Shown: one piece after another, positions 24,479-33,430 of the stretch
How positions within the stretch are numbered: position 1 is the stretch's first letter
Layout of the letters: each line of letters starts with the position of its first letter
Assembly (NCBI GenBank): GCA_002394395.1
Contig: DGTR01000023.1
Location: 58,719-122,718, forward strand
Source: Bacteroidales bacterium UBA4331
GTDB taxonomy: Bacteria > Bacteroidota > Bacteroidia > Bacteroidales > Paludibacteraceae
Length of the DNA: 64,000 nucleotides
Direction of reading: 5' to 3'
Position numbers and translations under genes: made by a program
Notes under the pieces: generated by a model
Seen by the model: the letters and a program-made list of their open reading frames with translations, nothing else
Database searches by the model: none
What the model was told of the DNA's origin: nothing

Positions 24479-25735
24479 TCACACGAGTTTCAGATCATGG
24501 TGCATTTTTTCTTTTTTGGTCCGCATGTAGCGCACGTTCCAGCGGTTCGGTTGGATCTCTATAGGCACGTTCTCGACGATCTCGATGCCGTAACTCTCCA
24601 ACCCTACACGCTTGACGGGATTATTGGTCATGAGCCGCAGTTTGCAGGCGCCCATCTTGCGAAGTATCTGCGCACCCACGCCGTAGTTGCGTTCGTCAGG
24701 ACGGAAGCCCAGATGGATATTCGCCTCCACGGTGTCGTCGCCCTGTTCCTGAAGTTTGTACGCGCGGATCTTGTTCATCAGACCGATACCGCGGCCCTCT
24801 TGGTTCATATAGACGATAATACCCTTGCCTTCCGCCTCGATCATCTGCATAGCTTTCTTCAGTTGCTCGCCACACTCGCAGCGTTGCGAGCCGAAGATAT
24901 CTCCGGTCATACAGGACGAGTGTACGCGGCAGAGCACCGCTTCGTCCTCAGTCCATGTGCCTTTGGTCAGCACCACATGCTCTAATCCTGTCGTCAAGTC
25001 GCGGAACGGCGTGAGCATGAACTCTCCGCTCTGCGTCGGCAGGAAGACCGTCTCGCCGCGTTCAATAAGACCGCTCTCTTGACTCTTGTCTCTTACCTCT
25101 TGGCTCTCGACTCTTGACTCTTGGCTCTCTCGCTCTAAGCGATAGGCGATGAGGTCCTTGATGGTGATAATCTTCAGGTCGAACTCCTTCGCCACCTCTT
25201 GCAGTTGCGGCATGCGCGCCATGGTGCCGTCGGCGTTCATGATCTCTATCAGCGCCGCTGCCGGTTGAAAACCTGCCAGTTTCGCCAGATCGACACCTGC
25301 TTCGGTATGACCTGCACGCTGCAAGACTCCGCCTGCACGGGCGTACAACGGATTGATATGTCCCGGACGTCCGAAAGTCTCCGGCTTGGAAGCCGGGTCG
25401 GCTAACGCACGGATAGTAGCCGCGCGGTCGGCAGCTGACACACCGGTCGTGCAGCCTTCCAACTTATCTACCGTCACGGTGAACGGCGTACCAAGCATCG
25501 AGGTGTTATTCGCCACCTGGTGCATCAGGTCCAACTCGGCGCAGCGTTGCTCCGTGATCGGGCAACACAACACCCCACGCCCGTGTTGGAGCATGAAGTT
25601 CACCTTCTCCGGGGTGATAGCCTCGGCGGCAATGATGAAATCTCCTTCGTTCTCGCGATCCTCGTCATCCACGACGATCACGAATTTACCTTTTTTGAAG
25701 TCTTCTAAGGCTTCCTCTATAGTATTTATTCTCAT
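24479..25735 (-). CDS. ribBA: bifunctional DHBP synthase / GTP cyclohydrolase II
   Basis: A 418-residue riboflavin enzyme. The RibB half (residues 1 to about 200) has DDEDRENEGDFI, GRGVLCCP, TGVSAADRAATI and the GHTEAGVDLAKLAG motif. The RibA half (about 235-418) has CRVHSSCMTGDIFGSQRCECG with zinc cysteines, then EGRGIGLMNKIRAYKLQ and LRLMTNNPVKRVGLESYGI. The linker between the halves (ERESQESRVESQE and on to SQES) is encoded by a GACTCTTG word run. It provides DHBP and the pyrimidine precursor for riboflavin; ribF lies at 16706. The start lies 50 bases inside the upstream permease gene. Confidence 0.95.
   Translation of the reverse strand: MRINTIEEALEDFKKGKFVIVVDDEDRENEGDFIIAAEAITPEKVNFMLQHGRGVLCCPITEQRCAELDLMHQVANNTSMLGTPFTVTVDKLEGCTTGVSAADRAATIRALADPASKPETFGRPGHINPLYARAGGVLQRAGHTEAGVDLAKLAGFQPAAALIEIMNADGTMARMPQLQEVAKEFDLKIITIKDLIAYRLERESQESRVESQEVRDKSQESGLIERGETVFLPTQSGEFMLTPFRDLTTGLEHVVLTKGTWTEDEAVLCRVHSSCMTGDIFGSQRCECGEQLKKAMQMIEAEGKGIIVYMNQEGRGIGLMNKIRAYKLQEQGDDTVEANIHLGFRPDERNYGVGAQILRKMGACKLRLMTNNPVKRVGLESYGIEIVENVPIEIQPNRWNVRYMRTKKEKMHHDLKLV
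25073..25136. repeat. GACTCTTG words in the ribBA linker
   Basis: GACTCTTG, GTCTCTTA, GGCTCTCG, GACTCTTG and GGCTCTCT follow one another in frame, coding for repeated Ser-Gln-Glu-Ser. Confidence 0.75.
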
Positions 25736-27197
25736 AATTCTTAATGGTTGTCATGAACCTCTTGGCTTTAATAGCCCATGCTTCGGGATTGAACAAAGGC
25801 GAGTCTGTCGCAGCTTTGTAGGTCAGGAAGATACCCGTCGGCAGGAGCACAAACGAACTGAGCCACATACCCGTCCACGTCGGCCACAGGGCTTCGCGGG
25901 CCATCTTGTATCCCGTGTTGTCGATGATATAATAGACGATGAACAGGATGACGGAGATCACGACCGGTGCGCCTAAACCGCCTTTGCGGATAATCGCTCC
26001 CAATGGTGCACCGATAAAGAAGAAGATCAGGCACGCGAAGGCGAGCGTGAACTTCCTATGCAGCTCGATTGCGTGCTTGCGGATGTAGCGGTCGGCGTCC
26101 TCCAGAAGGATGGCATTATAATCCACTTGATCGCGGTAGTTCTGCGCTTTCTCCTGTGCGATGGAATAAACATGCCTCTTTTGCTCCAGCGTGAGCGACG
26201 CCCAGAGCGAGTCCAAGTCATGCGTCCGCCGCTCTTCCTCCGTGATCGTCGTGGGCACAGGCACTTTCGTGCGCGAGTAGTCACGACCGAAATAACGCTC
26301 ATCAAGCATCCTGTCGCTCTGTTCGCGACTCGTGGCACGCGACACCTCCTGGACGGAGTCGATGGATTGTATCAACTGCGCGACGTTCTTACTCACGTGC
26401 TGGTCCTCCAACAGCGACTCGTCGTATCGGTTGAAGTCCGTCGCAAAATCGATGATGATGCGCTTGTAGGCGAACGTCTCCCGGCGATAGGGGATGCTGT
26501 TCGTCGAGCCCGTGGCGCGTTGTTGTTTCTTATTCAGGTTCTCAAAGGACTCGCCGCTGATGAGATCTAACATCAGGTATCGCTTGTCAGCGCTGGTGCT
26601 CAGCCGACCCGTGTCAGCCACCATCACCTTCGCGTTCTCAAAACCATCCGAGTAGTCGTAGATCATGATGTTCAACAGATCGCCATGACTCGTCTTCTCG
26701 CGCACGTAGATGTGATAGCCGCTGATCTCGTCGTAGAACTCCCCCACGGGGATCTGCAACTCCGGGCTCTTCTGCCTCAGAGAAAAGATCAGCGCCCAGA
26801 GTTTCATCTGCGATTTGGGCAGGACGTTGTTGCTAAAAAAAAACGCCCCGACGCTCAGTAGCGCAACGGCAAAGGCCAGCGGCCGTAAGATGCGGAAAAG
26901 CGATATGCCGGCAGCTTTCATCGCCGTGAGCTCGAATTTCTCCGCCAGGTTACCAAACGAGATAAGCGAACTGAGCAGGATGGCTAACGGCAGCGCTAAT
27001 GGTACGACCGACGCCGCGGCGTAGATAAAGAACTCTGCCAATACGTCCAAGCCTATACCCTTGCCTACCAAGTCGTTCACGTGCATCCACATGAACTGCA
27101 TCAGCAGGATGAAGATTGCAATAAAGAAAGTAGCCAAAAACAGCCCCAGGAAATTCCGGAGCAAGTAAATGTCTATTTTCTTTATCAGTCTCATCAT
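25686..27197 (-). CDS. LptF/LptG (YjgP/YjgQ) family permease
   Basis: A 503-residue inner-membrane permease of the lipopolysaccharide export complex, working with LptB and LptC. The N-terminal helices are clear (IDIYLLRNFLGLFLATFFIA, VPLALPLAILLSSLISFGNL). The family motif around EKFELTAMKAAGIS follows. A large periplasmic beta-jellyroll comes next, then C-terminal helices (FFFIGAPLGAIIRKGGLG, VISVILFIVYYIIDNTG). LptF and LptG cannot be separated with confidence here. The last 50 bases encode the ribBA start region in another frame. An operon with cdd and ribBA is likely. Confidence 0.92.
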   Translation of the reverse strand: MMRLIKKIDIYLLRNFLGLFLATFFIAIFILLMQFMWMHVNDLVGKGIGLDVLAEFFIYAAASVVPLALPLAILLSSLISFGNLAEKFELTAMKAAGISLFRILRPLAFAVALLSVGAFFFSNNVLPKSQMKLWALIFSLRQKSPELQIPVGEFYDEISGYHIYVREKTSHGDLLNIMIYDYSDGFENAKVMVADTGRLSTSADKRYLMLDLISGESFENLNKKQQRATGSTNSIPYRRETFAYKRIIIDFATDFNRYDESLLEDQHVSKNVAQLIQSIDSVQEVSRATSREQSDRMLDERYFGRDYSRTKVPVPTTITEEERRTHDLDSLWASLTLEQKRHVYSIAQEKAQNYRDQVDYNAILLEDADRYIRKHAIELHRKFTLAFACLIFFFIGAPLGAIIRKGGLGAPVVISVILFIVYYIIDNTGYKMAREALWPTWTGMWLSSFVLLPTGIFLTYKAATDSPLFNPEAWAIKAKRFMTTIKNYENKYYRGSLRRLQKR

Positions 27198-27199
27198 TC

Positions 27200-27242
27200 T
27201 TAGGTCTTCCTAGGTTTTCCTAGGTTTTCCTAGGTCTTCCTA
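27200..27242. repeat. CCTAGGTCTTC words between cdd and lptG-type gene
   Basis: TAGGTCTTCC, TAGGTTTTCC, TAGGTTTTCC and TAGGTCTTCC are in tandem. The last unit supplies the TAG stop of cdd on the minus strand (27242-27240). The same word occurs at 57667-57718. Confidence 0.8.
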
Positions 27243-27722
27243 TCCCTTCAAATTCTCTTTCACGAAGATCAGCGGCAGCAGGTCTGCGGCGGACTCAAAG
27301 ACATACGTCTCCTCCTCGCCGTAGAGCAGCACCTCCATCTTCCCGCCGTACCGGTGTTCGGTTTCGAGCATCACCTGCCGGCAGGCGCCACAGGGTGCAC
27401 CCGGCTCTTTGGTAAAATGTCCGCCCGTGAAGCACGCGATAGCTAATTTCATCACCGGCTCTTCGGGGTATTGTGCACCGGCAGCAAAGAGCGCGCTGCG
27501 CTCTGCGCAAAGACCACTCGGGTAAGCGGCATTCTCCTGGTTGCAGCCACGGATCACTTCGCCGTTCGCTAACTTCGCCGCCGCACCCACATGGAAATGA
27601 CTGTACGGGCAGTAGCTGTGCTTCGTCTGCTCCTTGGCGATGGTCAGTACTTCGCGTTGCTCGTCCGTCAACTCGTCCCAGCGGTAAGCCCGCATCTTCG
27701 TGGTTAGATTGTATTCTTTCAT
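27240..27722 (-). CDS. cdd: cytidine deaminase
   Basis: A 160-residue homotetrameric-type cytidine deaminase for pyrimidine salvage. The zinc site is complete: Cys72 with catalytic Glu74 in LCAERSAL, and Cys111 and Cys114 in APCGACRQ. SHFHVGAAAKL and GCNQENAAYPSG precede it, as expected. The C terminus ends LLPLIFVKENLKG. The stop codon is within a tandem word run. It lies between pheS and the lipopolysaccharide permease gene on the minus strand. Confidence 0.95.
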   Translation of the reverse strand: MKEYNLTTKMRAYRWDELTDEQREVLTIAKEQTKHSYCPYSHFHVGAAAKLANGEVIRGCNQENAAYPSGLCAERSALFAAGAQYPEEPVMKLAIACFTGGHFTKEPGAPCGACRQVMLETEHRYGGKMEVLLYGEEETYVFESAADLLPLIFVKENLKG

Positions 27723-27741
27723 ACTATAGATAGGTTAATTT

Positions 27742-27784
27742 CACTTTCGACTTTCTACTTTCTACTTTCGACTTTCGACTCTCA
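27742..27784. repeat. CTTTCGA/CTTTCTA words between pheS and cdd
   Basis: CACTTTCGACTTTCTACTTT is followed by more copies to CTTTCGACTCTCA. The pheS stop TGA is at the run edge (27784-27782). Confidence 0.75.
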
Positions 27785-28822
27785 GCAACTCTCAAACTGT
27801 CTGAGGAAACGTACGTCGTTCTCGGAGAACAGACGCAGGTCTTTCACTCTGTATTTGAGGTTCGTGATACGCTCTACGCCCATACCGAAGGCATAGCCGC
27901 TGTACTCCTTGCTGTTGATACCGCAGGCCTCGAGGACGTTCGGATCGACCATACCGCAACCGAGGATCTCCACCCATCCGGTGCCTTTGCAGAACGAGCA
28001 GCCCTTGCCGCCGCAGATGTTACAGCTGATATCCATCTCGGCGCTCGGCTCCGTGAACGGGAAGTAACTCGGTCTCAGACGAATCTTCGTCTCCGGACCG
28101 AACATCTCCTTCGAGAAATACAGCAACGCCTCACGCAGGTCAGCGAAGCTCACGTTCTTGTCTATATAGAGTCCCTCCACCTGATGGAAGAAACAGTGCG
28201 CACGTGCCGAGATCGCCTCGTTACGATACACGCGCCCCGGACAGAGTACACGGATCGGCGGCTTCTGACTCGTCATCACGCGCGTCTGAACGGAACTCGT
28301 ATGCGAGCGCAGGAGCACATCGGTCGGTTTCTGAACACCCACCTCTTTCTCGATGAAGAAGGTATCCTGCATGTCACGCGCCGGGTGCTCCGGAGCGAAG
28401 TTCAGCATGCCATACACGTGCTTGTCGTCCTCTACCTCGGGACCTTGCGCAATCGTGAAACCGATTCTCGAGAAGATTTCCTCTATCTCCTCACGCACCA
28501 ACGACAGCGGGTGACGCGTGCCTAACGCAATAGGATCCGGCGTACGGGTCAAATCCAGTTTATCCGCCTCGGCCTGCTTTGCCTCGAACTGCTCACGTAA
28601 CTCGTTGATCCGTCCTTCCGTCTCTTGACGAAGCTGGTTCAGCATCTGTCCTAACTCACGTTTCTGATCATTCGGCACCGTGCGGAACTCATTGAACAAC
28701 GCCGTGATCTCACCTTTCTTACTGAGATATTTGATACGCAATGCCTCTAACTCCTCGGCATTATTCGCCTGTATCTCAGACACCTGCGACAGTAATGTTT
28801 GAATAGTATCTTTTAAAGCCAT
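27782..28822 (-). CDS. pheS: phenylalanine--tRNA ligase alpha subunit
   Basis: A 346-residue class II synthetase alpha chain. The N-terminal coiled coil (KDTIQTLLSQVSEIQANNAE, GRINELREQFEAKQAEADKL) binds tRNA. The catalytic core has motif 1 around HPLSLVREEIEEIF, motif 2 with RVYRNEAISARAHCFFHQVEG, and motif 3 GMGVERITNLKYRVKDLR. Cysteines in SCNICGGKGCSFCKGTGW are usual for this bacterial subgroup. pheT is not in the window. A good promoter lies just upstream. Confidence 0.97.
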   Translation of the reverse strand: MALKDTIQTLLSQVSEIQANNAEELEALRIKYLSKKGEITALFNEFRTVPNDQKRELGQMLNQLRQETEGRINELREQFEAKQAEADKLDLTRTPDPIALGTRHPLSLVREEIEEIFSRIGFTIAQGPEVEDDKHVYGMLNFAPEHPARDMQDTFFIEKEVGVQKPTDVLLRSHTSSVQTRVMTSQKPPIRVLCPGRVYRNEAISARAHCFFHQVEGLYIDKNVSFADLREALLYFSKEMFGPETKIRLRPSYFPFTEPSAEMDISCNICGGKGCSFCKGTGWVEILGCGMVDPNVLEACGINSKEYSGYAFGMGVERITNLKYRVKDLRLFSENDVRFLRQFESC

Positions 28823-28848
28823 AATACGGTTAATTTACAAAAAGCGTG

Positions 28849-28879
28849 CAAAGTTACAAAAATTTTTGCATATATGCAA
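28849..28879 (-). promoter_or_regulatory. promoter of the pheS operon
   Basis: On the minus strand, TTG (28879-28877) and TAACTTTG (28856-28849) are separated by 20 bases. The -33 lies in another TTGCATATATGCAA palindrome, but no matching + promoter is present here. Confidence 0.83.
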
Positions 28880-28966
28880 ATAAAATCAAAGATTTTTAGG
28901 AATTAGGGGTAAAAAAAGCGACCACGGTGAAAGATTTCTAAAAATCCGCGACTGACAGTACGTAGA

Positions 28967-29045
28967 GGTCGCGGTCACGTCGCGGTCATATCGCGGTTTT
29001 GAGCCGTAAATAGGCCTCAAATAGGCAGTAATTAGGCAGTTATAG
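28967..29045. repeat. GGTCGCGGTCA and AATAGGC tandem words
   Basis: GGTCGCGGTCAC, GTCGCGGTCATA and TCGCGGTTTT are in tandem. After a short gap come AAATAGGC, AAATAGGC, AATTAGGC and TTATAGGG at roughly 11-base spacing. Confidence 0.6.
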
Positions 29046-29127
29046 GGTGGATGTCGGATAACATCCGACCTAATAAACGATGTTTTGCCGCATAGCATGC
29101 GGCGCAATAGACGAAAGTTTTTAGGGT

Positions 29128-29209
29128 GAGCAGATGAGCAGCTCATTATGTAAATATCACACACACGCGTGGGTGTGTATAGTTTAAGAAAACAACTGCT
29201 CATCTGCTC
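29128..29209. repeat. 82-bp element with 14-bp perfect inverted ends
   Basis: GAGCAGATGAGCAG (29128-29141) is the exact reverse complement of CTGCTCATCTGCTC (29196-29209). The interior has a second near-palindrome centred on ACGCGT (ACACACACGCGTGGGTGTGT). The size and structure resemble a miniature inverted-repeat element; no target-site duplication was seen. Confidence 0.7.
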
Positions 29210-29352
29210 TATGATCGACCTTCGATGTTTCTGTTGGCATTGACCTCTTCCATGCCTCTTTCCCTAACAATCCATCCACGGGTACGGGAGGCTCCTACCA
29301 TTTTGTTTTGATACCCGGCTTTCTTGAGGAAAAAGACAGACCTACATTTTTT
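29209..29352 (-). pseudogene. possible C-terminal relic of an unidentified gene
   Basis: A minus-strand frame without a start reads RSVFFLKKAGYQNKMVG, then SRTRGWIVRERGMEEV and NANRNIEGRS before TAG. It has protein-like composition, unlike the noise around it. It ends at the border of the 82-bp inverted-repeat element. It could be the tail of a lost mobile gene, but I cannot name the family. It overlaps the terminator of the BspA-like gene. Confidence 0.3.
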
Positions 29353-29370
29353 ATTTGTAAGTCTGTCTTT
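29332..29370. terminator. terminator downstream of the BspA-like gene
   Basis: AAAGACAGAC (29332-29341) pairs with GTCTGTCTTT (29361-29370). On the minus strand the stem is followed by CTTTTTCC. It fits termination of the large gene that ends at 29394. Confidence 0.85.
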
Positions 29371-29393
29371 CAACAATTTAACGGTTTAACAGC

Positions 29394-32300
29394 TTAACGC
29401 ACCTCTGCGCCTTGCGCGGTATATACCTTGCCATCCGGACGGATGATGTAGAGGATACCGTTATGCAGGATCTTCTGAGAGCTGACTGCTGATGGCTGAA
29501 TGCTTACATCCTCAATGCCGGTAGTAGTTACCCACAGCGGACGGTTGTCATCGGAAGCGGTGAGGTACTCGATCTTGTCAACCAGCACGATACCGTTGGT
29601 GGAAGAGGTGTTGGCGAGATCCCAGTAAACGCGTATCACGCTGCCTGCCTCCCACGGTTTGCCGCTCTCCGGCGTCAGCGTCAGGGTGCATCCGTTGGCG
29701 TCGATGTCGCCGCCGGTAACGGTATAGAGCAGTTGCGTGCAAGCGAGGTCGGAATAGACTTTCGCGCCCCATTCGTTGGCACTCATGCCGGTCTTGGAGA
29801 ACGAGCCGGAGGGGAAGGTCACGCGTATCTGCTTGATCTCACGTCCGAACGCCTTGTTGTCCGCTACATAGACGGGGTTGGCGGAAGCGAGCGTCGCGCT
29901 CTTGCCGCCGAACTTGGCATATTCCCACTGGCCGTTGTTGTTGGCTGCTCCGAAGACATCCCAGTCGGTGTCATAGGTCCATGTGTCGTTGTAGTTCTGG
30001 TGGTTGGTTTTCTTCGCAGTGAAGTCGCATACATAGGAAACTACGTTGCTTACCGCTTCCTGATAAACGGCTTTGACGAAGAGGTCCGTCTTGACGCAAC
30101 TGAAGTCGGTGTCCCATCCTACGAACTCGTATCCCTCCACTTCGGGTGCTTCGGGCGCTACGGCAGCCGTGCCCCATTGTACCTGTTGGGTAGAGAGCGG
30201 GGAGCCGTCCTTGTCCTGGAAGGTGACGGTGAACATGATGGGGTTGAAGACCGCGCAGATGTTCATATCCATGGTGACATTGCTGAAATCCTCGCTCCAT
30301 CCGGCATAGGTGTATCCCTCTCGTTCCGCGGGGTCTGCGGGAGCGACAGCCGCCTGGCCGTGGCGTACCTGCTGTTCGTTGAGACGCGTGCCGTCGAAGT
30401 CATAGAAACGGACGGTGTACATATCCTCGTAATAGGTGGCGGTGATGGTAAGGTCGCTGATGACCCATCCGTAATCATTGCTGTCCCATCCGCGGAACTC
30501 GTATCCCGGACGGACAGGGTTTTCCGGCGGCGTAACCATCGTACCCGGACGGGTGGTCGTCGTCTGGAGCACCGTGCCGTCCCAGTCCACGAAGGTGACG
30601 GTGCACTCCGTCGGCGCATCTGCCGGAGCCAGCGTACCGGCGATGTAGAACTTTTTCCAATACGGGTCTGCCCTGTAGGCTGCCACGACAGCGGGATCGT
30701 TCACCACGTTCAGCGTAGCCACACACTGCGAACCGTTCTGTATCTTGCTCCAGTTGAACACATGCGCGCCTTCCATCGTCGGAGGCGTGAGGGCGTAGCA
30801 GTCGATGACCAGATCGCAGTCCCATGCATCGTTATGCAGCGAGTAGTCGCCCAGACTCTCCATGCCCGAACCGATGACGAGGTTACGCGACCAGCCGTCG
30901 TCAGCCACCCAGCTGAAGAGACGTGTCCAGTAGGTACATGCCGGCAGAGAGGTCACGTCATTGCCGATCTCGACAAAACTGATATACGGAGCATACGGAG
31001 CGAGGATGTCTCTGGCTTCGGCAGACAGTGCACCGCCCGTGATTGCCTCTATATGCAGGGTGTTGCTCTCGTCGATCATACCCACGGCGTTGGAGCCGAT
31101 GGAGAAGTACATCGGGAAATCGAGTTCCTCATAGTCCTCATCGTCCATCCAGTCCATATCGTTCCAGTCGCCGGTCCGGTAGCCGTAACGGAAGGCACGC
31201 GGGCGATAGAGCTGGATGTTGCTTACCGTCAGGTTCTTGAAGGCATCGGCATGGGTCTCCGGCGCACTCGGACGCTGGATGTATATCTTCTGCAATCCCG
31301 TGCCCTCGAAAGCGCCCTCGCCTATCTCCTCTATCTGGCTGCCGAGGTCGATGGTCGTCAGCGCGGAGCAGTTCTTGAAGAACTCGTCGGGTATCTTCGT
31401 GCCGCTGAACTTGACGGAAGCGAGGCTGGTACAGCCGCTGAAGCATGCCTCCGCACCGCTAACCTTGGCGTTGCCGAGGTCGATACTGGTCAGCGCCGTG
31501 CAGTTCTCAAAGGTGTTGCTGCCTATCTCTGCGTTGCCGCCGAGCGTCACGCTTGCCAGAGACGTGCAGCCCTTGAAACCGCTGACTTCCAATGCGTTCG
31601 GGATGTTGACAGTAGTCAGTGAGGTACAGCCCTCGAAAGCGTTGCGGACACCGTTAGGACGGATATAGAGCACATTCTCCAGATTGATGGATTTGAGTTT
31701 CGGACATTGATAGAACGACCCGTAGAGCGTGGTGAAAGTAGGACCGAGCACCACTTCCTCCAGATTCGGGCATTGCTCGAACTGGTAGCCAAGTTTCTCC
31801 AAGGTACCCTGTATCTCCACACGTTTGATCTTGGGCTTGGTGCTGCTCTGGATAGAGAAGCCCTGGTTGATGTTCTGCGGGTTGGTGGGAGCCGAAGCGG
31901 AGACGATCATCGTACTGTCCGAATAGAGGACGTACAGACCGTCGTATGCCTGACCGCTCTCCACGATACCGCCGTGCTCGCCGATATACTCGAACGAGAA
32001 GAGATTCCAGTATTGCGCTGCCAGATACTTGGAGATATGCGCATCGGGTACTTCGAGATTAACGGCTTTCTGACCTGTGGCAGCCGTAGCTCTGCGGGCC
32101 GCATATTTGGCTTTGGCTTTGGCAGGGGCATTGCTTGACATGCGACCGAGGCCTTGGAAGGTCTGGACGGTTACTGCCGGAGGCGTAGCCGCTTTCAGTG
32201 CCATTACATCCACCAGACCGCAGTTGTTGAAGACCTTGCTGCCAAGGCTGGTCACCTTTTCGCCGAATTTCACTTTCTCAAGAGACGAGCAGTTCTCAAA

Positions 32301-33395
32301 GGCTTGGCTGGCAATCGTCTGCACACCTTCCGCCTTTACTTCCTCTATCTGGTCATTGTTCTTAAACGCATTCTCGCCGATAGAGGTCACCGTGGCAGGG
32401 ATCTCTACCTCTTTGATTTGAGATTCACCTTCGGTTGGCGTAGCAAAAGCATTCTTACCGATACCTTGTAGTCCTTCCTCTATCTCAATCTTCTTGATAA
32501 AACTGCGGTAGAAATGCCATGGCTGTTCATTTGTATTGGCATAGTCCGGAAGTTTAGGTGTACCGTATTGTCCACCTTGTCTAATAAATAAAGTTCCGTC
32601 TTGAGTAATCATCCATGAAGTATAAGAATTACCCCATGTACCAGAAACCGGGAGTATCTTAGATTGATCCAATTGGAAAGAACTCCAAGGAGCATTAATC
32701 ATATATCCACCTAACAAATCACCAGAGACATGTAGAGTTGTGCTTGCTGCATTAGCTCCTGAAAAGGCATTGGCTGATGTAGTGGGAACAGTTGCAAACA
32801 CATAGATGTTACCTCCACTTTGGAAAGATCCCCTGAATGCATTCTGTCCGATGCTTTGTAAGTTCTCTCCAAAAGCAATCTCATCAAAATGGCTACCATC
32901 AAATGCTCCTTCACCTATTTGAGTTGCAGCAGGGATACTGAGCTTGTTATATAAATTAGAACAAGTGGCAAAAGCATTCTTAACTATTTCTTTTGTGTGT
33001 TTTAAGAAGTCTGCTTTTTTTAAGGCTGCACAATTAGCAAACGCACTTTCGCCTACTTTCATGATTTTAGTCGTAGGATTTTGTATGCCACCGTCGATAT
33101 ATACTTCTTTAACATTACTTAGACCATTAAAAGCATTTTTACCGATATAAGTAGTTTTAGAACCCCAAATATCTATGGATTTAATCTGCGTGCGATAACT
33201 ATACCAGGGAGTTGCAGAAACAGATGCGTAGTCATCAATGTTGTTGCAATGTATTACTAGTCGTGATGCTTCACTACGGTTATAAAAGTCATTCATTATA
33301 CACCACGAATATGTTAGATTAGCATCACTATCGTAGAGTTTTCCACCAAGTACACAGTAAAATTTATCTGAATAAGAACTTAATGTCGCTTGCAA
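29394..33395 (-). CDS. BspA-like leucine-rich repeat surface protein, main part
   Basis: The 1333 visible residues are the major part of a giant exported protein. They hold many BspA-type (LRR_5) repeats, for example AFENCSSLEKVKFGEKVTSL and AFEGCTSLTTVNIPNALEV. Three InlB-like Listeria-Bacteroides repeats follow (VTFVDWDGTVLQTTTTRPG, VRFYDFDGTRLNEQQVRHG, VTFQDKDGSPLSTQQVQWG), then a jellyroll-like domain and a short tail (NGILYIIRPDGKVYTAQGAE). The ATG at 33395 is not the true start. The same frame is open further upstream (YYWSKWKGEDGTNG and beyond) and joins the 236-aa frame through a one-base shift near 33522-33533. BspA-like proteins mediate adhesion; the target here is unknown. Confidence 0.85.
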   Translation of the reverse strand: MQATLSSYSDKFYCVLGGKLYDSDANLTYSWCIMNDFYNRSEASRLVIHCNNIDDYASVSATPWYSYRTQIKSIDIWGSKTTYIGKNAFNGLSNVKEVYIDGGIQNPTTKIMKVGESAFANCAALKKADFLKHTKEIVKNAFATCSNLYNKLSIPAATQIGEGAFDGSHFDEIAFGENLQSIGQNAFRGSFQSGGNIYVFATVPTTSANAFSGANAASTTLHVSGDLLGGYMINAPWSSFQLDQSKILPVSGTWGNSYTSWMITQDGTLFIRQGGQYGTPKLPDYANTNEQPWHFYRSFIKKIEIEEGLQGIGKNAFATPTEGESQIKEVEIPATVTSIGENAFKNNDQIEEVKAEGVQTIASQAFENCSSLEKVKFGEKVTSLGSKVFNNCGLVDVMALKAATPPAVTVQTFQGLGRMSSNAPAKAKAKYAARRATAATGQKAVNLEVPDAHISKYLAAQYWNLFSFEYIGEHGGIVESGQAYDGLYVLYSDSTMIVSASAPTNPQNINQGFSIQSSTKPKIKRVEIQGTLEKLGYQFEQCPNLEEVVLGPTFTTLYGSFYQCPKLKSINLENVLYIRPNGVRNAFEGCTSLTTVNIPNALEVSGFKGCTSLASVTLGGNAEIGSNTFENCTALTSIDLGNAKVSGAEACFSGCTSLASVKFSGTKIPDEFFKNCSALTTIDLGSQIEEIGEGAFEGTGLQKIYIQRPSAPETHADAFKNLTVSNIQLYRPRAFRYGYRTGDWNDMDWMDDEDYEELDFPMYFSIGSNAVGMIDESNTLHIEAITGGALSAEARDILAPYAPYISFVEIGNDVTSLPACTYWTRLFSWVADDGWSRNLVIGSGMESLGDYSLHNDAWDCDLVIDCYALTPPTMEGAHVFNWSKIQNGSQCVATLNVVNDPAVVAAYRADPYWKKFYIAGTLAPADAPTECTVTFVDWDGTVLQTTTTRPGTMVTPPENPVRPGYEFRGWDSNDYGWVISDLTITATYYEDMYTVRFYDFDGTRLNEQQVRHGQAAVAPADPAEREGYTYAGWSEDFSNVTMDMNICAVFNPIMFTVTFQDKDGSPLSTQQVQWGTAAVAPEAPEVEGYEFVGWDTDFSCVKTDLFVKAVYQEAVSNVVSYVCDFTAKKTNHQNYNDTWTYDTDWDVFGAANNNGQWEYAKFGGKSATLASANPVYVADNKAFGREIKQIRVTFPSGSFSKTGMSANEWGAKVYSDLACTQLLYTVTGGDIDANGCTLTLTPESGKPWEAGSVIRVYWDLANTSSTNGIVLVDKIEYLTASDDNRPLWVTTTGIEDVSIQPSAVSSQKILHNGILYIIRPDGKVYTAQGAEVR

Positions 33396-33430
33396 ACTGG
33401 AAAGAACGGAGGAATTGGTTACTCCAAAGA

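Larger units (their letters stand above)
28823..29393. other. gene-free region with repeats and inverted repeats
   Basis: About 570 bases without a convincing gene. It holds the pheS promoter (28849-28879), GGTCGCGGTCAC tandem words (28967-28996), AATAGGC words (29008-29045) and a hairpin GTCGGAT/ATCCGAC (29053-29069). Further along are an 82-bp element with 14-bp inverted ends (29128-29209), a short relic-like minus frame (29209-29352) and a terminator (29332-29370). Confidence 0.8.

Noticed and set aside
28886..29203. 105-codon minus frame in the pheS upstream region
   Set aside because: It runs through tandem words and the inverted-repeat element, and its translation has no protein-like pattern.
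29733..31622. 629-codon open frame on the + strand
   Set aside because: It lies antisense to the BspA-like gene and its translation is low-complexity Val/Gly/Arg without any domain. The minus frame has clear LRR and InlB repeats.
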